Assembly (NCBI GenBank): GCA_903872075.1 | Contig: CAIQJF010000086.1 | Location: 42,041-106,040, forward strand | DNA length: 64,000 bases | Origin: an uncultured Caulobacteraceae bacterium | GTDB taxonomy: Bacteria; Pseudomonadota; Alphaproteobacteria; Caulobacterales; Caulobacteraceae | Direction of reading: 5' to 3' | Shown here: piece by piece, positions 55,455 to 63,874 of the stretch | Layout of the letters: every line of letters begins with the position of its first letter | How positions within the stretch are numbered: position 1 is the stretch's first letter | The notes under the pieces: generated by a model | What the model was told of the DNA's origin: nothing | Databases searched by the model: none | What the model saw: only the letters and a program-made list of their open reading frames with translations | Position numbers and translations under genes: made by a program

Positions 55455-56519
55455 ATGCCGCTTCGCCGCCTGATCGCCGCCATCTCCCTGTTCGCGCTTG
55501 CCAGTTGCGAACGCCCGGCGACCCGTCCGGCGACGGTGGCGAGCGCGCCGGCCGGCCCGTCAGTCTGCCTGAAGGACCGCGTCGCGCCTGAGCCCGGCCA
55601 CGCCACCGCCGGAATGGTCTATGTCGCCGGCGCCGTCTTTCAGATGGGCGCCAAGCCCTTCCGACCCGAGGAGGGGCCGCCGCGGCCGACCCGGGTGAAG
55701 GGCTTCTGGATCGATCGCACTGATGTCACGAACGCCGACTTCGGCCGCTTCGTGAAGGCCACTGGCTATTTGACCCTGGCCGAGACCCCGCTCGATCCGA
55801 AGGCCTATCCGGGCCTCAGCGCCGCCCAACGGCAGCCCTCGGGGATCGTCTTCGTCGGCTCCGACCACGCCACGAGCCACGATCCCGGCCAATGGTGGCA
55901 GGTCATTCCGGGCGCGGACTGGCGACATCCCAAGGGTCCAGGCAGCAGCATCGCGGGCCAGGACGACCTGCCGGTGGTGCAGATCGCCTATGCCGACGCC
56001 CTGGCCTACGCCCGGTGGCTCGGCCGCGACCTCCCCACCGAGGCGGAGTGGGAATACGCCGCCCAGGGCGGGCGGGGACCGGCGCGTTTCATCTGGGGCG
56101 ATGCGCCGCTGGATGCGAAACATCCCCAGGCCAATGTCTGGCAAGGCGTCTTCCCCAGCCTCGACACGGGGGCCGACGGCTACAAGGCGCGGTCCTCGCC
56201 CGTAGGCTGCTTTCCGGCTAACGGCTTCGGGCTCTACGACATGGCCGGCAATGTCTGGCAATGGACGAAGGACTGGTACCGCCCGAACCTCGATCTCGAC
56301 GCACACGACAACCCCGCCGGTCCGTCCGCCGGACAGGCGCTCGACCCTGGCGATCCGGGCGTGCGCAAGCATGTGATCAAGGGCGGCTCGTTCCTGTGCT
56401 CGCCGGACTTCTGCTACCGTTATCGTCCCGCCGCCCGGGAAGCCGGCCCGCCCGACACCGGTGAGAACCACATCGGCTTCCGCACCGTGCTGCACGCGGC
56501 ACCGCCGCGGCAGGGATAG
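55455..56519 (+). CDS. Formylglycine-generating enzyme-like lipoprotein
   Basis: The 354-residue protein has a lipoprotein signal (hydrophobic run ending LASC, C18), then an FGE-sulfatase domain. The copper-binding cysteine pair is C315 and C320 in KGGSFLCSPDFCYRYRPAAR, in the C-x4-C spacing of true FGE. Also present are VTNADFGRFVKATGY, LPTEAEWEYAAQGG and the NVWQWTKDWY segment. FGE oxidises the CxPxR cysteine of type I sulfatases to formylglycine. Bacterial FGEs known to me are cytoplasmic; this one should be attached to a membrane outside the cytoplasm. A sulfatase with the target motif lies at 47804. Confidence 0.87.
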   Translation: MPLRRLIAAISLFALASCERPATRPATVASAPAGPSVCLKDRVAPEPGHATAGMVYVAGAVFQMGAKPFRPEEGPPRPTRVKGFWIDRTDVTNADFGRFVKATGYLTLAETPLDPKAYPGLSAAQRQPSGIVFVGSDHATSHDPGQWWQVIPGADWRHPKGPGSSIAGQDDLPVVQIAYADALAYARWLGRDLPTEAEWEYAAQGGRGPARFIWGDAPLDAKHPQANVWQGVFPSLDTGADGYKARSSPVGCFPANGFGLYDMAGNVWQWTKDWYRPNLDLDAHDNPAGPSAGQALDPGDPGVRKHVIKGGSFLCSPDFCYRYRPAAREAGPPDTGENHIGFRTVLHAAPPRQG

Positions 56520-56590
56520 ACAGGCCGCGGCCCCTGCCGCCTTATGACCGCGCACAGACCCTGATCGAACCGAGGCAAGGGAGGAAGACC

Positions 56591-58534
56591 ATGAAAACCG
56601 CCGCCATCCTGGCCGGGCTGACGGCCCTCATCGCCTGCGGACCCGCCTGCACCGGAGCGCCCGCCTCAGCCGCTACAGCCGCCGCCCAGGCCGACGCGCT
56701 GAAGGCCCTGCCCTTCGCCGACCAGGAGGACTTCGACTTCGCGGGCCGAGGTTTCTTAGCGACGCGCGCCGATCCGAAAATCCCGCGCGCCGGCGGCGGC
56801 GTGGCCTGGGACCTGTCGGCCTATGATTTCCTCAAAGGCCCCGCCCCGGCCACGGTCAATCCCGGCCTGTGGCGACAGGGCCAACTGCTGGCCAAACACG
56901 GGCTGTTCAAGGTCGCCGATCGCATCTGGCAAGTGCGCGGCTTCGACATCGCCAACGCCACCTTCATCCAGGGCGACACCGGCTGGATCGTCATCGACAC
57001 CCTCACGTCCACGGAGACCGCCGAGGCGGCGCTCGATCTGGCGAACGCGACCCTCGGCGCCCGGCCTGTCGTGGCGATCATCTATACGCACAGCCACTCT
57101 GACCACTTCGGCGGAGCCCGCGCCCTGGCCTCTCAGGCCGACGTGGACTCCGGCAAGGTCAAGGTCATCGCACCAAAGGGCTTCCTGGAAGAGGCGGTCA
57201 GCGAGAACGTCCTGGCCGGAACCGCCATGAGCCGCCGGGCGGTCTATCAGTTCGGCTTCTTCCTGCCGCCGGGCCCGGACGGTCAGATCAGCAGCGGCAT
57301 CGGCCAGGCGGTCTCCAAGGGCAGCCTCAGCCTGCTCCCGCCCAACATGGTCATCGATCACACGGGCGAGACCCTGATGGTCGACGGCGTGCGGCTGGAG
57401 TTCCAGATGACGCCGGGGACCGAGGCGCCGGCGGAGATGAACATCTACCTGCCGGACTTCCACGCCCTGTGCATGGCCGAGAACGCCAATGTGTCCATGC
57501 ACAATGTCCTGACGCCCCGGGGCGCCCTGGTGCGGGATTCCAAGGCCTGGGCGGACGATCTCACTCAGGCGGCGCGGCTTTACGGGGATCGTACGGACGT
57601 GATGTTCACCAGCCACGGCTGGCCGCGGTTCGGCCACGACAGGGTCCTGGCCTTTCTGGAGGATCACCGCGACGCCTACGAATATCTGCACGATCAGTCG
57701 GTTCGGATGATGAACGAGGGCCTGACCGGACCGGAGATCGCCGCTCGCATCCGCCTGCCCGCCGCCCTGTCCCGCGACTGGTACAACCAGGGCTTCTACG
57801 GCTCGCTCACCTTCAACGCCCGGGCCGTCTATCAGCGCTACATGGGCTGGTACGACGCCAATCCGGTCAACTTGGCGCCGTTGGAGCCGGCGGACGCCGG
57901 CGCGCGCTATGTGGCGGCTCTGGGCGGACCGGTTCGGGTCATGTCCCTGGCCAAGGCCGCCGCGGGCAAGGGCGACGACGCCTGGGCGGCCGTGCTGCTC
58001 AATCATCTGGTCATGGCCGACACGAAGAACGCCACGGCCCGCGAGACCCTGGCCGGGCTCTACGATCAGCTCGGCTACCGGTCGGAGAACGCTCTGGCCC
58101 GGAACATGTATCTCACCGCCGCCATGGAGCTGCGCGGCGGGGTGAAGAGCGGCGCGGGCACGGCCGCCCTCGATCTCATCCGCAACATGCCCAGCCGCAT
58201 GCTGTTCGATCTGGTGGGCGTAAGGTTGAATCCTGAGAAGGCGGGCGACGCGGCGTTGTCGATCGCGCTGACGTTCCCGGAGCGTAAGGAGACCTTCCTG
58301 CTGAAGGTGCGGCACGATGTCCTGATCGCCGAACCCATCGCGGCGCCCGGGCCCGTGGATGCGCGGTTCACCCTACCGAGATCAGTGTTCATCCAGGCCC
58401 TGTTCACCGGCGTCTCATTGAAGAACGCCATCGCCGGGGGCGTGGTCCAGGCGGAAGGCGATGCCTCGGCCATAGATCGCCTGGTGGGCTGGCTCGACAC
58501 ATTCCACCCCGACTTCCCGATCGTCACGCGCTGA
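56591..58534 (+). CDS. Exported linear alkylsulfatase (SdsA1/BDS1-like, MBL fold)
   Basis: The 647-residue protein has a signal sequence with a possible lipobox (LIAC, C16). The zinc motif is THSHSDH at 166-172, and the second metal region contains LCMAENANVSMHNVLTPRGALVRD, a signature of SDS-type alkylsulfatases. A dimerisation domain (about 400-520) and an SCP2-like C-terminal domain follow. It hydrolyses primary or secondary alkyl sulfates to alcohols and sulfate. It is the third sulfate-ester gene in this part and does not need formylglycine. GGGAGG lies before the start. Confidence 0.92.
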   Translation: MKTAAILAGLTALIACGPACTGAPASAATAAAQADALKALPFADQEDFDFAGRGFLATRADPKIPRAGGGVAWDLSAYDFLKGPAPATVNPGLWRQGQLLAKHGLFKVADRIWQVRGFDIANATFIQGDTGWIVIDTLTSTETAEAALDLANATLGARPVVAIIYTHSHSDHFGGARALASQADVDSGKVKVIAPKGFLEEAVSENVLAGTAMSRRAVYQFGFFLPPGPDGQISSGIGQAVSKGSLSLLPPNMVIDHTGETLMVDGVRLEFQMTPGTEAPAEMNIYLPDFHALCMAENANVSMHNVLTPRGALVRDSKAWADDLTQAARLYGDRTDVMFTSHGWPRFGHDRVLAFLEDHRDAYEYLHDQSVRMMNEGLTGPEIAARIRLPAALSRDWYNQGFYGSLTFNARAVYQRYMGWYDANPVNLAPLEPADAGARYVAALGGPVRVMSLAKAAAGKGDDAWAAVLLNHLVMADTKNATARETLAGLYDQLGYRSENALARNMYLTAAMELRGGVKSGAGTAALDLIRNMPSRMLFDLVGVRLNPEKAGDAALSIALTFPERKETFLLKVRHDVLIAEPIAAPGPVDARFTLPRSVFIQALFTGVSLKNAIAGGVVQAEGDASAIDRLVGWLDTFHPDFPIVTR

Positions 58535-58713
58535 CGGCCGTGAGCCGTCAGCGGACTGGATCCGGGGCCGGGGAACCACCCGCGCCGTCGAACGTTCACG
58601 CGCTGGCAGCCGAATTGCCCGAGTCAGGCCACAGTGGTAGCCTCGGGCGGTGGGATGTGTTGGTTTGGGGACGCGAGATGACCGGACGACACTCAACATT
58701 GGGGTTCAAGACC

Positions 58714-59340
58714 ATGATATCGAAGCGGTCGGGCGGCCTCGCCCTGGCTCTCTCGGCGGTGTTTCTGGCGCCGGCCGTCGCGGCAGGCGCGGGCGTCGGC
58801 GCCAAACCACCCGGCGCCCTGGCTGCGGCGCCCGACTCGCCGGAACGCCGTCTGGCCCAGGACCTGGCCAAGTCGATCGCCGCGAAGCTGCCGGCCCCGG
58901 TCAAACCGGCCGGTCCTTGCGATCAGAAGGCCGTCAGCGCCATGCGCGGTACGGTGGAATCGGTCATAGCCGACGCCAAGCCCATGCCCAGCCGCGAGAT
59001 CGCCGTCGCCGCGATCCAGCTGGCGCGCGATCAGTCGCCCGCCACCGATACCTGCCGCCTGGCCGCCCTGGATGACAGCTCCACCGAGCTTTCGGGCGAC
59101 GGTGAGATGGTGGCCGATAACGATGTCCGCGGCTTCACCCTGGTGTCGGGGGCGATCCCAGCCAAGGGTCACATCCCAGCGGTGACCAAGGTCGCCATGG
59201 CCGAACCCGCCGGCCCCGCGCCGCCGCCGCCGGCCGCCAAGCCTGCACGCAAGACCATGCCGACGGCCCATCACCGTCACCACCGCCGCCATCGTCACCA
59301 CCACCGCCACCACCAGATGGCGGGTCCAAAGGCGCAGTAA
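58714..59340 (+). CDS. Exported protein with His/Arg-rich C-terminal tail
   Basis: From ATG 58714 the product has 208 residues, with a Sec signal ending near residue 25; ATG 58678 (GGGGACGCGAG upstream) is an alternative that would add twelve. I recognise no family in the mature domain. The tail, encoded at 59269-59313, is a block of fifteen residues made only of His (10) and Arg (5). Such tails bind Ni, Zn or Cu in chaperones and uptake proteins. Two cysteines (GPCDQK and DTCRLA) could form a disulfide in the periplasm. Confidence 0.65.
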   Translation: MISKRSGGLALALSAVFLAPAVAAGAGVGAKPPGALAAAPDSPERRLAQDLAKSIAAKLPAPVKPAGPCDQKAVSAMRGTVESVIADAKPMPSREIAVAAIQLARDQSPATDTCRLAALDDSSTELSGDGEMVADNDVRGFTLVSGAIPAKGHIPAVTKVAMAEPAGPAPPPPAAKPARKTMPTAHHRHHRRHRHHHRHHQMAGPKAQ

Positions 59341-59360
59341 GCCTATCGACGGGCGGCGCC

Positions 59361-60203
59361 TCAGCCGGCCTTCTTGGCCTCGCCGGCGACGGCCATGGCC
59401 ATGGCGGGGTTCATGGCGTCGACCATGGCCGTGGGCATGAGGATGGTCGCGCCGCGCTCCTTGGTGGTCTCATAGATGATGTTCATGGCCCGCAGCTGCA
59501 GAGCCGCGGGATGGTCTGCATACGACTTCGCGGCCAGCACAAACTGCGCGGCGACCTCGACCTCGGCCGAGCCCAGGATCACCCGGGCCTGCTTCTCGCG
59601 CTCCGCCTGGGCCTGACGCGACATGGCGTCCTGGAGGGCTTCGGGGATGGCCACGTCGCGGATTTCCACCGACATCACCGTCACGCCCCAGGCCGCCGTC
59701 TTGGCCCCGATGGTGTCGCGCAGGCGCTCGTCGGCGGCCCGGCGGTCAGACAGCAGATCGGCGAGCATCGAGGCGCCGATCATCTCCCGCAGGGAGGTCT
59801 GGGCCACCCGGTCGATGGCGGTGCGGTAGTCCGTGATCTCCAGCGCCGCCTGCCGCGCGTCGTGCACCCGCCAGAAGATGATGGCGTCCACATTGACCGG
59901 CACGGTGTCCTTGGTCAGGGCCCGCTCGGCGTTGAAGCCGGTGGTCTGAATCCGCTCGTCGATCACTGCCACGATGCTGTCCACAACCGGCAGAATCCAG
60001 AACAGACCCGGGCCCTTGACCCCCTGAAGCTTGCCCGCGCGCAAAACCACCAGCTTCTGCCAGGTGTTCGCCATTTTCAGCGACATGATCGTCAGGACGG
60101 CGGCGAGGAGGAGAACCCCGCCGAGAAAGACGTTGACGAACTCGCCCACCGCGGCCCCCGCCAGGGCGAGGATCGCGGCGAGAAAGAGAGTGATGGGATT
60201 CAT
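59361..60203 (-). CDS. SPFH/band 7 slipin (stomatin-like) protein
   Basis: The 280-residue protein has two N-terminal hydrophobic segments (about 3-20 and 26-42), then a band 7 domain with VVLRAGKLQGVKGPGLFWILPVVD, AIIFWRVHDARQA, TSLREMIGASMLADLLSDR and the AEREKQARVILGSAEVEVAAQF helix. Slipins form oligomers in membrane microdomains and usually work with an NfeD-type partner, which is not adjacent here. It is convergent with the His-rich protein gene, with 20 bases between them. The function in this cell is unknown. Confidence 0.9.
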   Translation of the reverse strand: MNPITLFLAAILALAGAAVGEFVNVFLGGVLLLAAVLTIMSLKMANTWQKLVVLRAGKLQGVKGPGLFWILPVVDSIVAVIDERIQTTGFNAERALTKDTVPVNVDAIIFWRVHDARQAALEITDYRTAIDRVAQTSLREMIGASMLADLLSDRRAADERLRDTIGAKTAAWGVTVMSVEIRDVAIPEALQDAMSRQAQAEREKQARVILGSAEVEVAAQFVLAAKSYADHPAALQLRAMNIIYETTKERGATILMPTAMVDAMNPAMAMAVAGEAKKAG

Positions 60204-60287
60204 GGATCGCTCCTGAGGGATCGGATCATCCCTCAGGCAAGCGCGTGATTTCCGCCGCGGTCAATGCGTCACGGCGTGTCCGGGAGG

Positions 60288-61382
60288 CTAGCTGGCGGCC
60301 CGGACAGGGTTGGCGTCGCGGGCGGCGACCAGATCCCGCACAAGGGGGATCAGATCGCGGCCGTAGCCTGCCGCGTCCGGCACGGTGTCGAATCCGCGGA
60401 TCAGGAACGTAGTGACGCCCAGGTCATAGTAGTCGAGCATGGCCTCGGCCACCTGCTCGGGCGTGCCCACCAGGCCGGTGGAATTGCCGCTGGCGCCAGT
60501 GATCGCCGCAACGCCCGCCCAAAGCCGCTTGTCCAGTCGCGCACCCTGGGCGGCGGCGGCCAGGAGGCGCTGCGAGCCTGCGTTGGGCGGCGTGTGACCC
60601 GTCGTCTTGAGTCCAGCCCGCTCGCGATTCTCCCGGGTGCGGTCCTCGATCTCCTTGGCCTTCTTCCAGGCGGCTTCCTCGGTGTCGGCCAGCACCGGCC
60701 GCAGCGAGAGCGAAAAGCGCGGGGCGCGACCCCACTTCGCCGCCGCGGCGCGGACCCGCGAGACGGTCTCGTTCACCTGGGCCTGGGTCTCGCCCCACAG
60801 GGCGTAGATGTCGGCATGCTTGCCGGCGACCGGAATGGCCGCGTCGGACGAGCCGCCGAAATAGATCGGCAGGTGTGATCCCGCGACCGGCTTCACGGCG
60901 CTGTAGGCCCGGTTCACCTGGTAGTATTTTCCGGCGTAGTCGAACGGCTTCTCACTGCTCCACTCCAGCCGCACGATGTCGAGATATTCCTCGGTGCGGG
61001 CGTAGCGCTCATCCTTGGTCAGGTGATCGCCGTCCTGGGCCAGTTCCTGATCCGAGCCGCCGGTGATGATGTGGACCGCGACCCGGCCGCCGGTGAACTG
61101 ATCCAAGGTGGCCAACTGTCGCGCGGCAACCGTCGGAGCTGTGAAACCCGGCCGGTGAGCGATCATCAGTCCCAGGCGCTTGGTCACACTTGCAGCATGT
61201 CCGGCGACGAGGATGCTCTCCGGCGAGGTCGAGTGGAAGGCGATGAGGGCGCGGTCGAAGCCGCCCTCGTCATGCACCCTGGCCATGGTTTCCACATAGG
61301 CCGTGTCGAGGACAGGCCCCTTGTACACGTGCGTTTCGGAGCCACTGTTGGTGCCGATGAAACCGATGAATTCGACGGGCAT
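60288..61382 (-). CDS. SsuD-like flavin-dependent monooxygenase (LLM class)
   Basis: ATG 61382 (GGGGAGG upstream) gives 364 residues of the bacterial-luciferase-like fold. It has AFHSTSPESILVAGHAASVTKRLGLMIAHRPGF, QLATLDQFTGGRVAVHIITGGSDQE and PIYFGGSSDAAIPVAGKHADIYALWGE, which match alkanesulfonate monooxygenases SsuD and MsuD. These use reduced FMN and O2 to release sulfite from sulfonates. No flavin reductase (SsuE) is adjacent. It follows the DszC/SfnB-like gene by 91 bases on the same strand, a combination known in sulfur-starvation operons. Confidence 0.9.
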   Translation of the reverse strand: MPVEFIGFIGTNSGSETHVYKGPVLDTAYVETMARVHDEGGFDRALIAFHSTSPESILVAGHAASVTKRLGLMIAHRPGFTAPTVAARQLATLDQFTGGRVAVHIITGGSDQELAQDGDHLTKDERYARTEEYLDIVRLEWSSEKPFDYAGKYYQVNRAYSAVKPVAGSHLPIYFGGSSDAAIPVAGKHADIYALWGETQAQVNETVSRVRAAAAKWGRAPRFSLSLRPVLADTEEAAWKKAKEIEDRTRENRERAGLKTTGHTPPNAGSQRLLAAAAQGARLDKRLWAGVAAITGASGNSTGLVGTPEQVAEAMLDYYDLGVTTFLIRGFDTVPDAAGYGRDLIPLVRDLVAARDANPVRAAS

Positions 61383-61473
61383 CGCTGACCTCCCCGGTGA
61401 GCTGACCTTGTGTTGGGCGCAACTATAGAACCAGACCGGCGGAAAAAAGCAGTCAGTTCTTCTGACGCCGACC

Positions 61474-62616
61474 TTAGCGGCCTTGCAGACGCCCAGCCGC
61501 CGCAAAGGCGCTCTTGCCGGCGGCCGTGAGGACCATATCGGCCTGAGGCGTGTGAATGCGACCGCAAAGGACGTCCCGATAGTGGCGCTGCAACGGATTA
61601 TGGCGCGAGAGGCCTGGGTTCCCCGTCGCGGCAATGGCCTTCTCGACGGCGGCGATGGCATTCTCGGTGACCAGATGTTTGACCATGGACGCCTCGGCGA
61701 CCGAGAGTCGCCCGGCGGCGGCGCTGTCCAGCAGCACCCGGTTCTGCAGCAACAGGCCGTCGATGACGCCGACCAGTTCCTGGAACCTGGCCAGTGTGGA
61801 AAGCGATGCGCCAAGATTGGCCGGCTTGCGGTCCATCAGCCAACCGACGAACCAGTCGCGCGCCGCCCGAGCGACGGCGTCATAGATTCCGGAGACCAGG
61901 ACAGGCGCCCAGAGCGCATATTTGCGATCCATGGCCGGAGGCGCGCTGGGCGGCTGGGGCGACAATGCCCGGTCGAGCGGCACCAGCGCGTCCTCGAAAA
62001 TCACGTCGTGACTGCCGCTGGCGCGAAGACCCGTGTGGTCCCACGTCTCCTCGATTCGCCAGCCGGGCGTGTCGCGATGCACCAGCCACGAGCCGACCAG
62101 GGGCTCGGGATCATCGGTGCGCGCCCACACCACCATCCAGGTGAGCGCGGGGCATCCCGTAGAGTAGATCTTGCGTCCGCTCAGTCGCCACCCCTCTGGC
62201 GTCCGCCGCGCCACGGTGGCGGGCAGACCGCCTCGCGCAGGCGTGCCAAGCTCCGGCTCGACCCGCAGGGCATTGATCAACCCGCCGTTGCGCATCGCAT
62301 CGTCGGCCACCAGGCTCTTGAGGTGCGCCGGCCAGGCGTCTGCAGTCTCCAGCACAGCGAGAAACAGATACTGCATCACCAGCACCAGCGCCGTGGCGGG
62401 TTCGCCGCGGGCCACGGCCTGAGCAATCTTCAGGGCTGTGGGCAAATCGACCTCGGCGCCGCCGAGAGTGGCGGGCACGGTGACGCCCAGCAGACCGGCC
62501 TCGTGGAGCGAGGCGAAATTTTCGAACGGGAACCTAGAGTCGCGATCGTGGACGTCCGCGGTCGCCGCGAAGCGCGCGGTGAGCGCTGGCAGGATCGTAT
62601 CGAGTTCGGCCGTCAT
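61474..62616 (-). CDS. Acyl-CoA dehydrogenase-fold flavin oxidoreductase (SfnB/DszC-like)
   Basis: From ATG 62616 the product has 380 residues; the frame extends to 62700. It has the acyl-CoA dehydrogenase fold (FENFASLHEAGLLGVTVPATLGGAEVDLPTAL, then WRLSGRKIYSTGCPALTWMVVWARTDD and GLRASGSHDVIFEDALVP) but lacks the GTDEI-type C terminus of FadE enzymes. SfnB and DszC relatives are flavin monooxygenases of organosulfur use. With the SsuD-like gene next downstream, release of sulfur from sulfones or sulfonates is the best inference. Confidence 0.85.
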   Translation of the reverse strand: MTAELDTILPALTARFAATADVHDRDSRFPFENFASLHEAGLLGVTVPATLGGAEVDLPTALKIAQAVARGEPATALVLVMQYLFLAVLETADAWPAHLKSLVADDAMRNGGLINALRVEPELGTPARGGLPATVARRTPEGWRLSGRKIYSTGCPALTWMVVWARTDDPEPLVGSWLVHRDTPGWRIEETWDHTGLRASGSHDVIFEDALVPLDRALSPQPPSAPPAMDRKYALWAPVLVSGIYDAVARAARDWFVGWLMDRKPANLGASLSTLARFQELVGVIDGLLLQNRVLLDSAAAGRLSVAEASMVKHLVTENAIAAVEKAIAATGNPGLSRHNPLQRHYRDVLCGRIHTPQADMVLTAAGKSAFAAAGRLQGR

Positions 62617-62754
62617 GCGCTCTAAGTCCCGTTCCTTGACGCCGCGCGGCGGGCCGCCAACGTCCTGGGTCCATAGGCAGAAGCACCGCTCGTCGGTCAA
62701 CGGCCCGACGGTTCAGGGTTCTCATCGGCTCTGAGCCGACCTAGGACGGATCCC

Positions 62755-63465
62755 ATGCGCGCCCATCATGCGACCCTTGAGACCCACGCCCTGGACTTCT
62801 GGCTGGCCCGCGGCGCCATCGCCCTGATCGCGGGCCTCCAGCTGTTGTTCGTGAACCCCAATCTCAGCATCGGACCGCGCTGGGTCGCGCCGACGTTCGA
62901 GCTGATGATGCTCATCCCGCTGTCTGTGGCCACGGCCTGGACTCAGCAACGGGCGCGCCGGGCCACCGAGGACCATCACTGGCTGGCCATCCGGCGGCAT
63001 CGCCAGTGGATCCGGGCCATGGCCATGGCTCTGACCGTGATCATCATGCTGATCAATTTCGAGGCCCTGGCGGCGGTGACCCGCGCCCTGCTTCATCCGA
63101 GCAAAGGTCCAAGCGGGCAGTCCCTGCTGATCGACGCGCTCAACATCTGGTTCACCAATGTGGTGATCTTCGCCCTTTGGTTCTGGAACGTGGATCGCGA
63201 CGGCGCGGCGGCGCGCGGGCTCGGGTCGCGGCAGAAGCCCGATTTCCTGTTCCCGCAGATGGTGGGCGGCGGCGATGAGGACCCGAGCTGGACCCCGGGG
63301 TTTCTCGACTACTTCTACGTCTCCTTCACCAACGCCACGGCCTTCTCCCCCACCGACACCATGCCCCTCACGGTGCGGGCCAAGATGCTGATGGCGCTGG
63401 AGTCGTTCGTCTCCCTGCTGACAGTCGGCCTGGTAGCCGCGCGAGCGGTGAACATCCTCACTTGA
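62755..63465 (+). CDS. Membrane protein with ion-channel-like C terminus
   Basis: The 236-residue protein has four hydrophobic segments, the last two forming a pore-like unit at about 180-232. The stretch FTNATAFSPTDTMPLTVRAKMLMALESF has the place and spacing of the potassium-channel filter and inner helix, but TAFSPTD stands where TVGYGD would be. I recall similar unnamed membrane proteins in actinobacteria. The last helix ends GLVAARAVNIL. It is transcribed alone and convergent with the VOC gene. Transport of an ion is only a guess. Confidence 0.7.
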   Translation: MRAHHATLETHALDFWLARGAIALIAGLQLLFVNPNLSIGPRWVAPTFELMMLIPLSVATAWTQQRARRATEDHHWLAIRRHRQWIRAMAMALTVIIMLINFEALAAVTRALLHPSKGPSGQSLLIDALNIWFTNVVIFALWFWNVDRDGAAARGLGSRQKPDFLFPQMVGGGDEDPSWTPGFLDYFYVSFTNATAFSPTDTMPLTVRAKMLMALESFVSLLTVGLVAARAVNILT

Positions 63466-63478
63466 CCGGCGCGAGCGG

Positions 63479-63874
63479 TCAGGCGCCCCAGGCGGCGTTC
63501 TGCAGCACCACCCGATAGCCATCGGGATCCTCGAAGGTCAGACCCTGGCGGTCCCAGTAGGGATTGAACGCTGCGACAGGCGCGTAGCCGGCGGCGCGCA
63601 TTCGGGCGCAGGCCGCCTCCCAGTCCGCCTGCTCGGGCAGGTAGAAGACCAGCAGGTTGTCCGCCGTCGGCGAGCGTCCCGCCGCGTGTCCGCGAGCATG
63701 AGTGAACTCGAGGTGATACGGCGCGCCCTCGCGCCCCAGCATCGCACCGTCGAAGCCATCGTGATCCGCGAAGCGGTAGAGAAGCGTCAGGCCCAACCCG
63801 TCACGGTAGAAGCGGACGACCTGCTCCAGATTGTCGGTAGGTCGGGCGACCCTGAGTTTGGGCGTATCCTGCAC
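63479..63874 (-). CDS. VOC (glyoxalase/bleomycin resistance) family protein
   Basis: The 131-residue protein from GTG 63874 (GGAG upstream) has the VOC beta-alpha-beta-beta-beta pattern: LRVARPTDNLEQVVRFYRDGLGLTLLYRF, HLEFTHARGHA and GLTFEDPDGYRVVLQNAAW. Metal ligands could be the HLEFT histidine and the glutamate in TFEDPDG. Substrates of the family are diverse (lactoylglutathione, dioxygenase substrates, antibiotics), so no function is named. The remaining bases to the window end, 63875-64000, hold nothing I can support. Confidence 0.88.
   Translation of the reverse strand: MQDTPKLRVARPTDNLEQVVRFYRDGLGLTLLYRFADHDGFDGAMLGREGAPYHLEFTHARGHAAGRSPTADNLLVFYLPEQADWEAACARMRAAGYAPVAAFNPYWDRQGLTFEDPDGYRVVLQNAAWGA

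Noticed and set aside
61383..61814. Longer N terminus for the SsuD-like enzyme
   Set aside because: The extension runs antisense-free but out of frame through the DszC-like gene, is Arg/Pro-rich, and ATG 61382 has GGGGAGG upstream.
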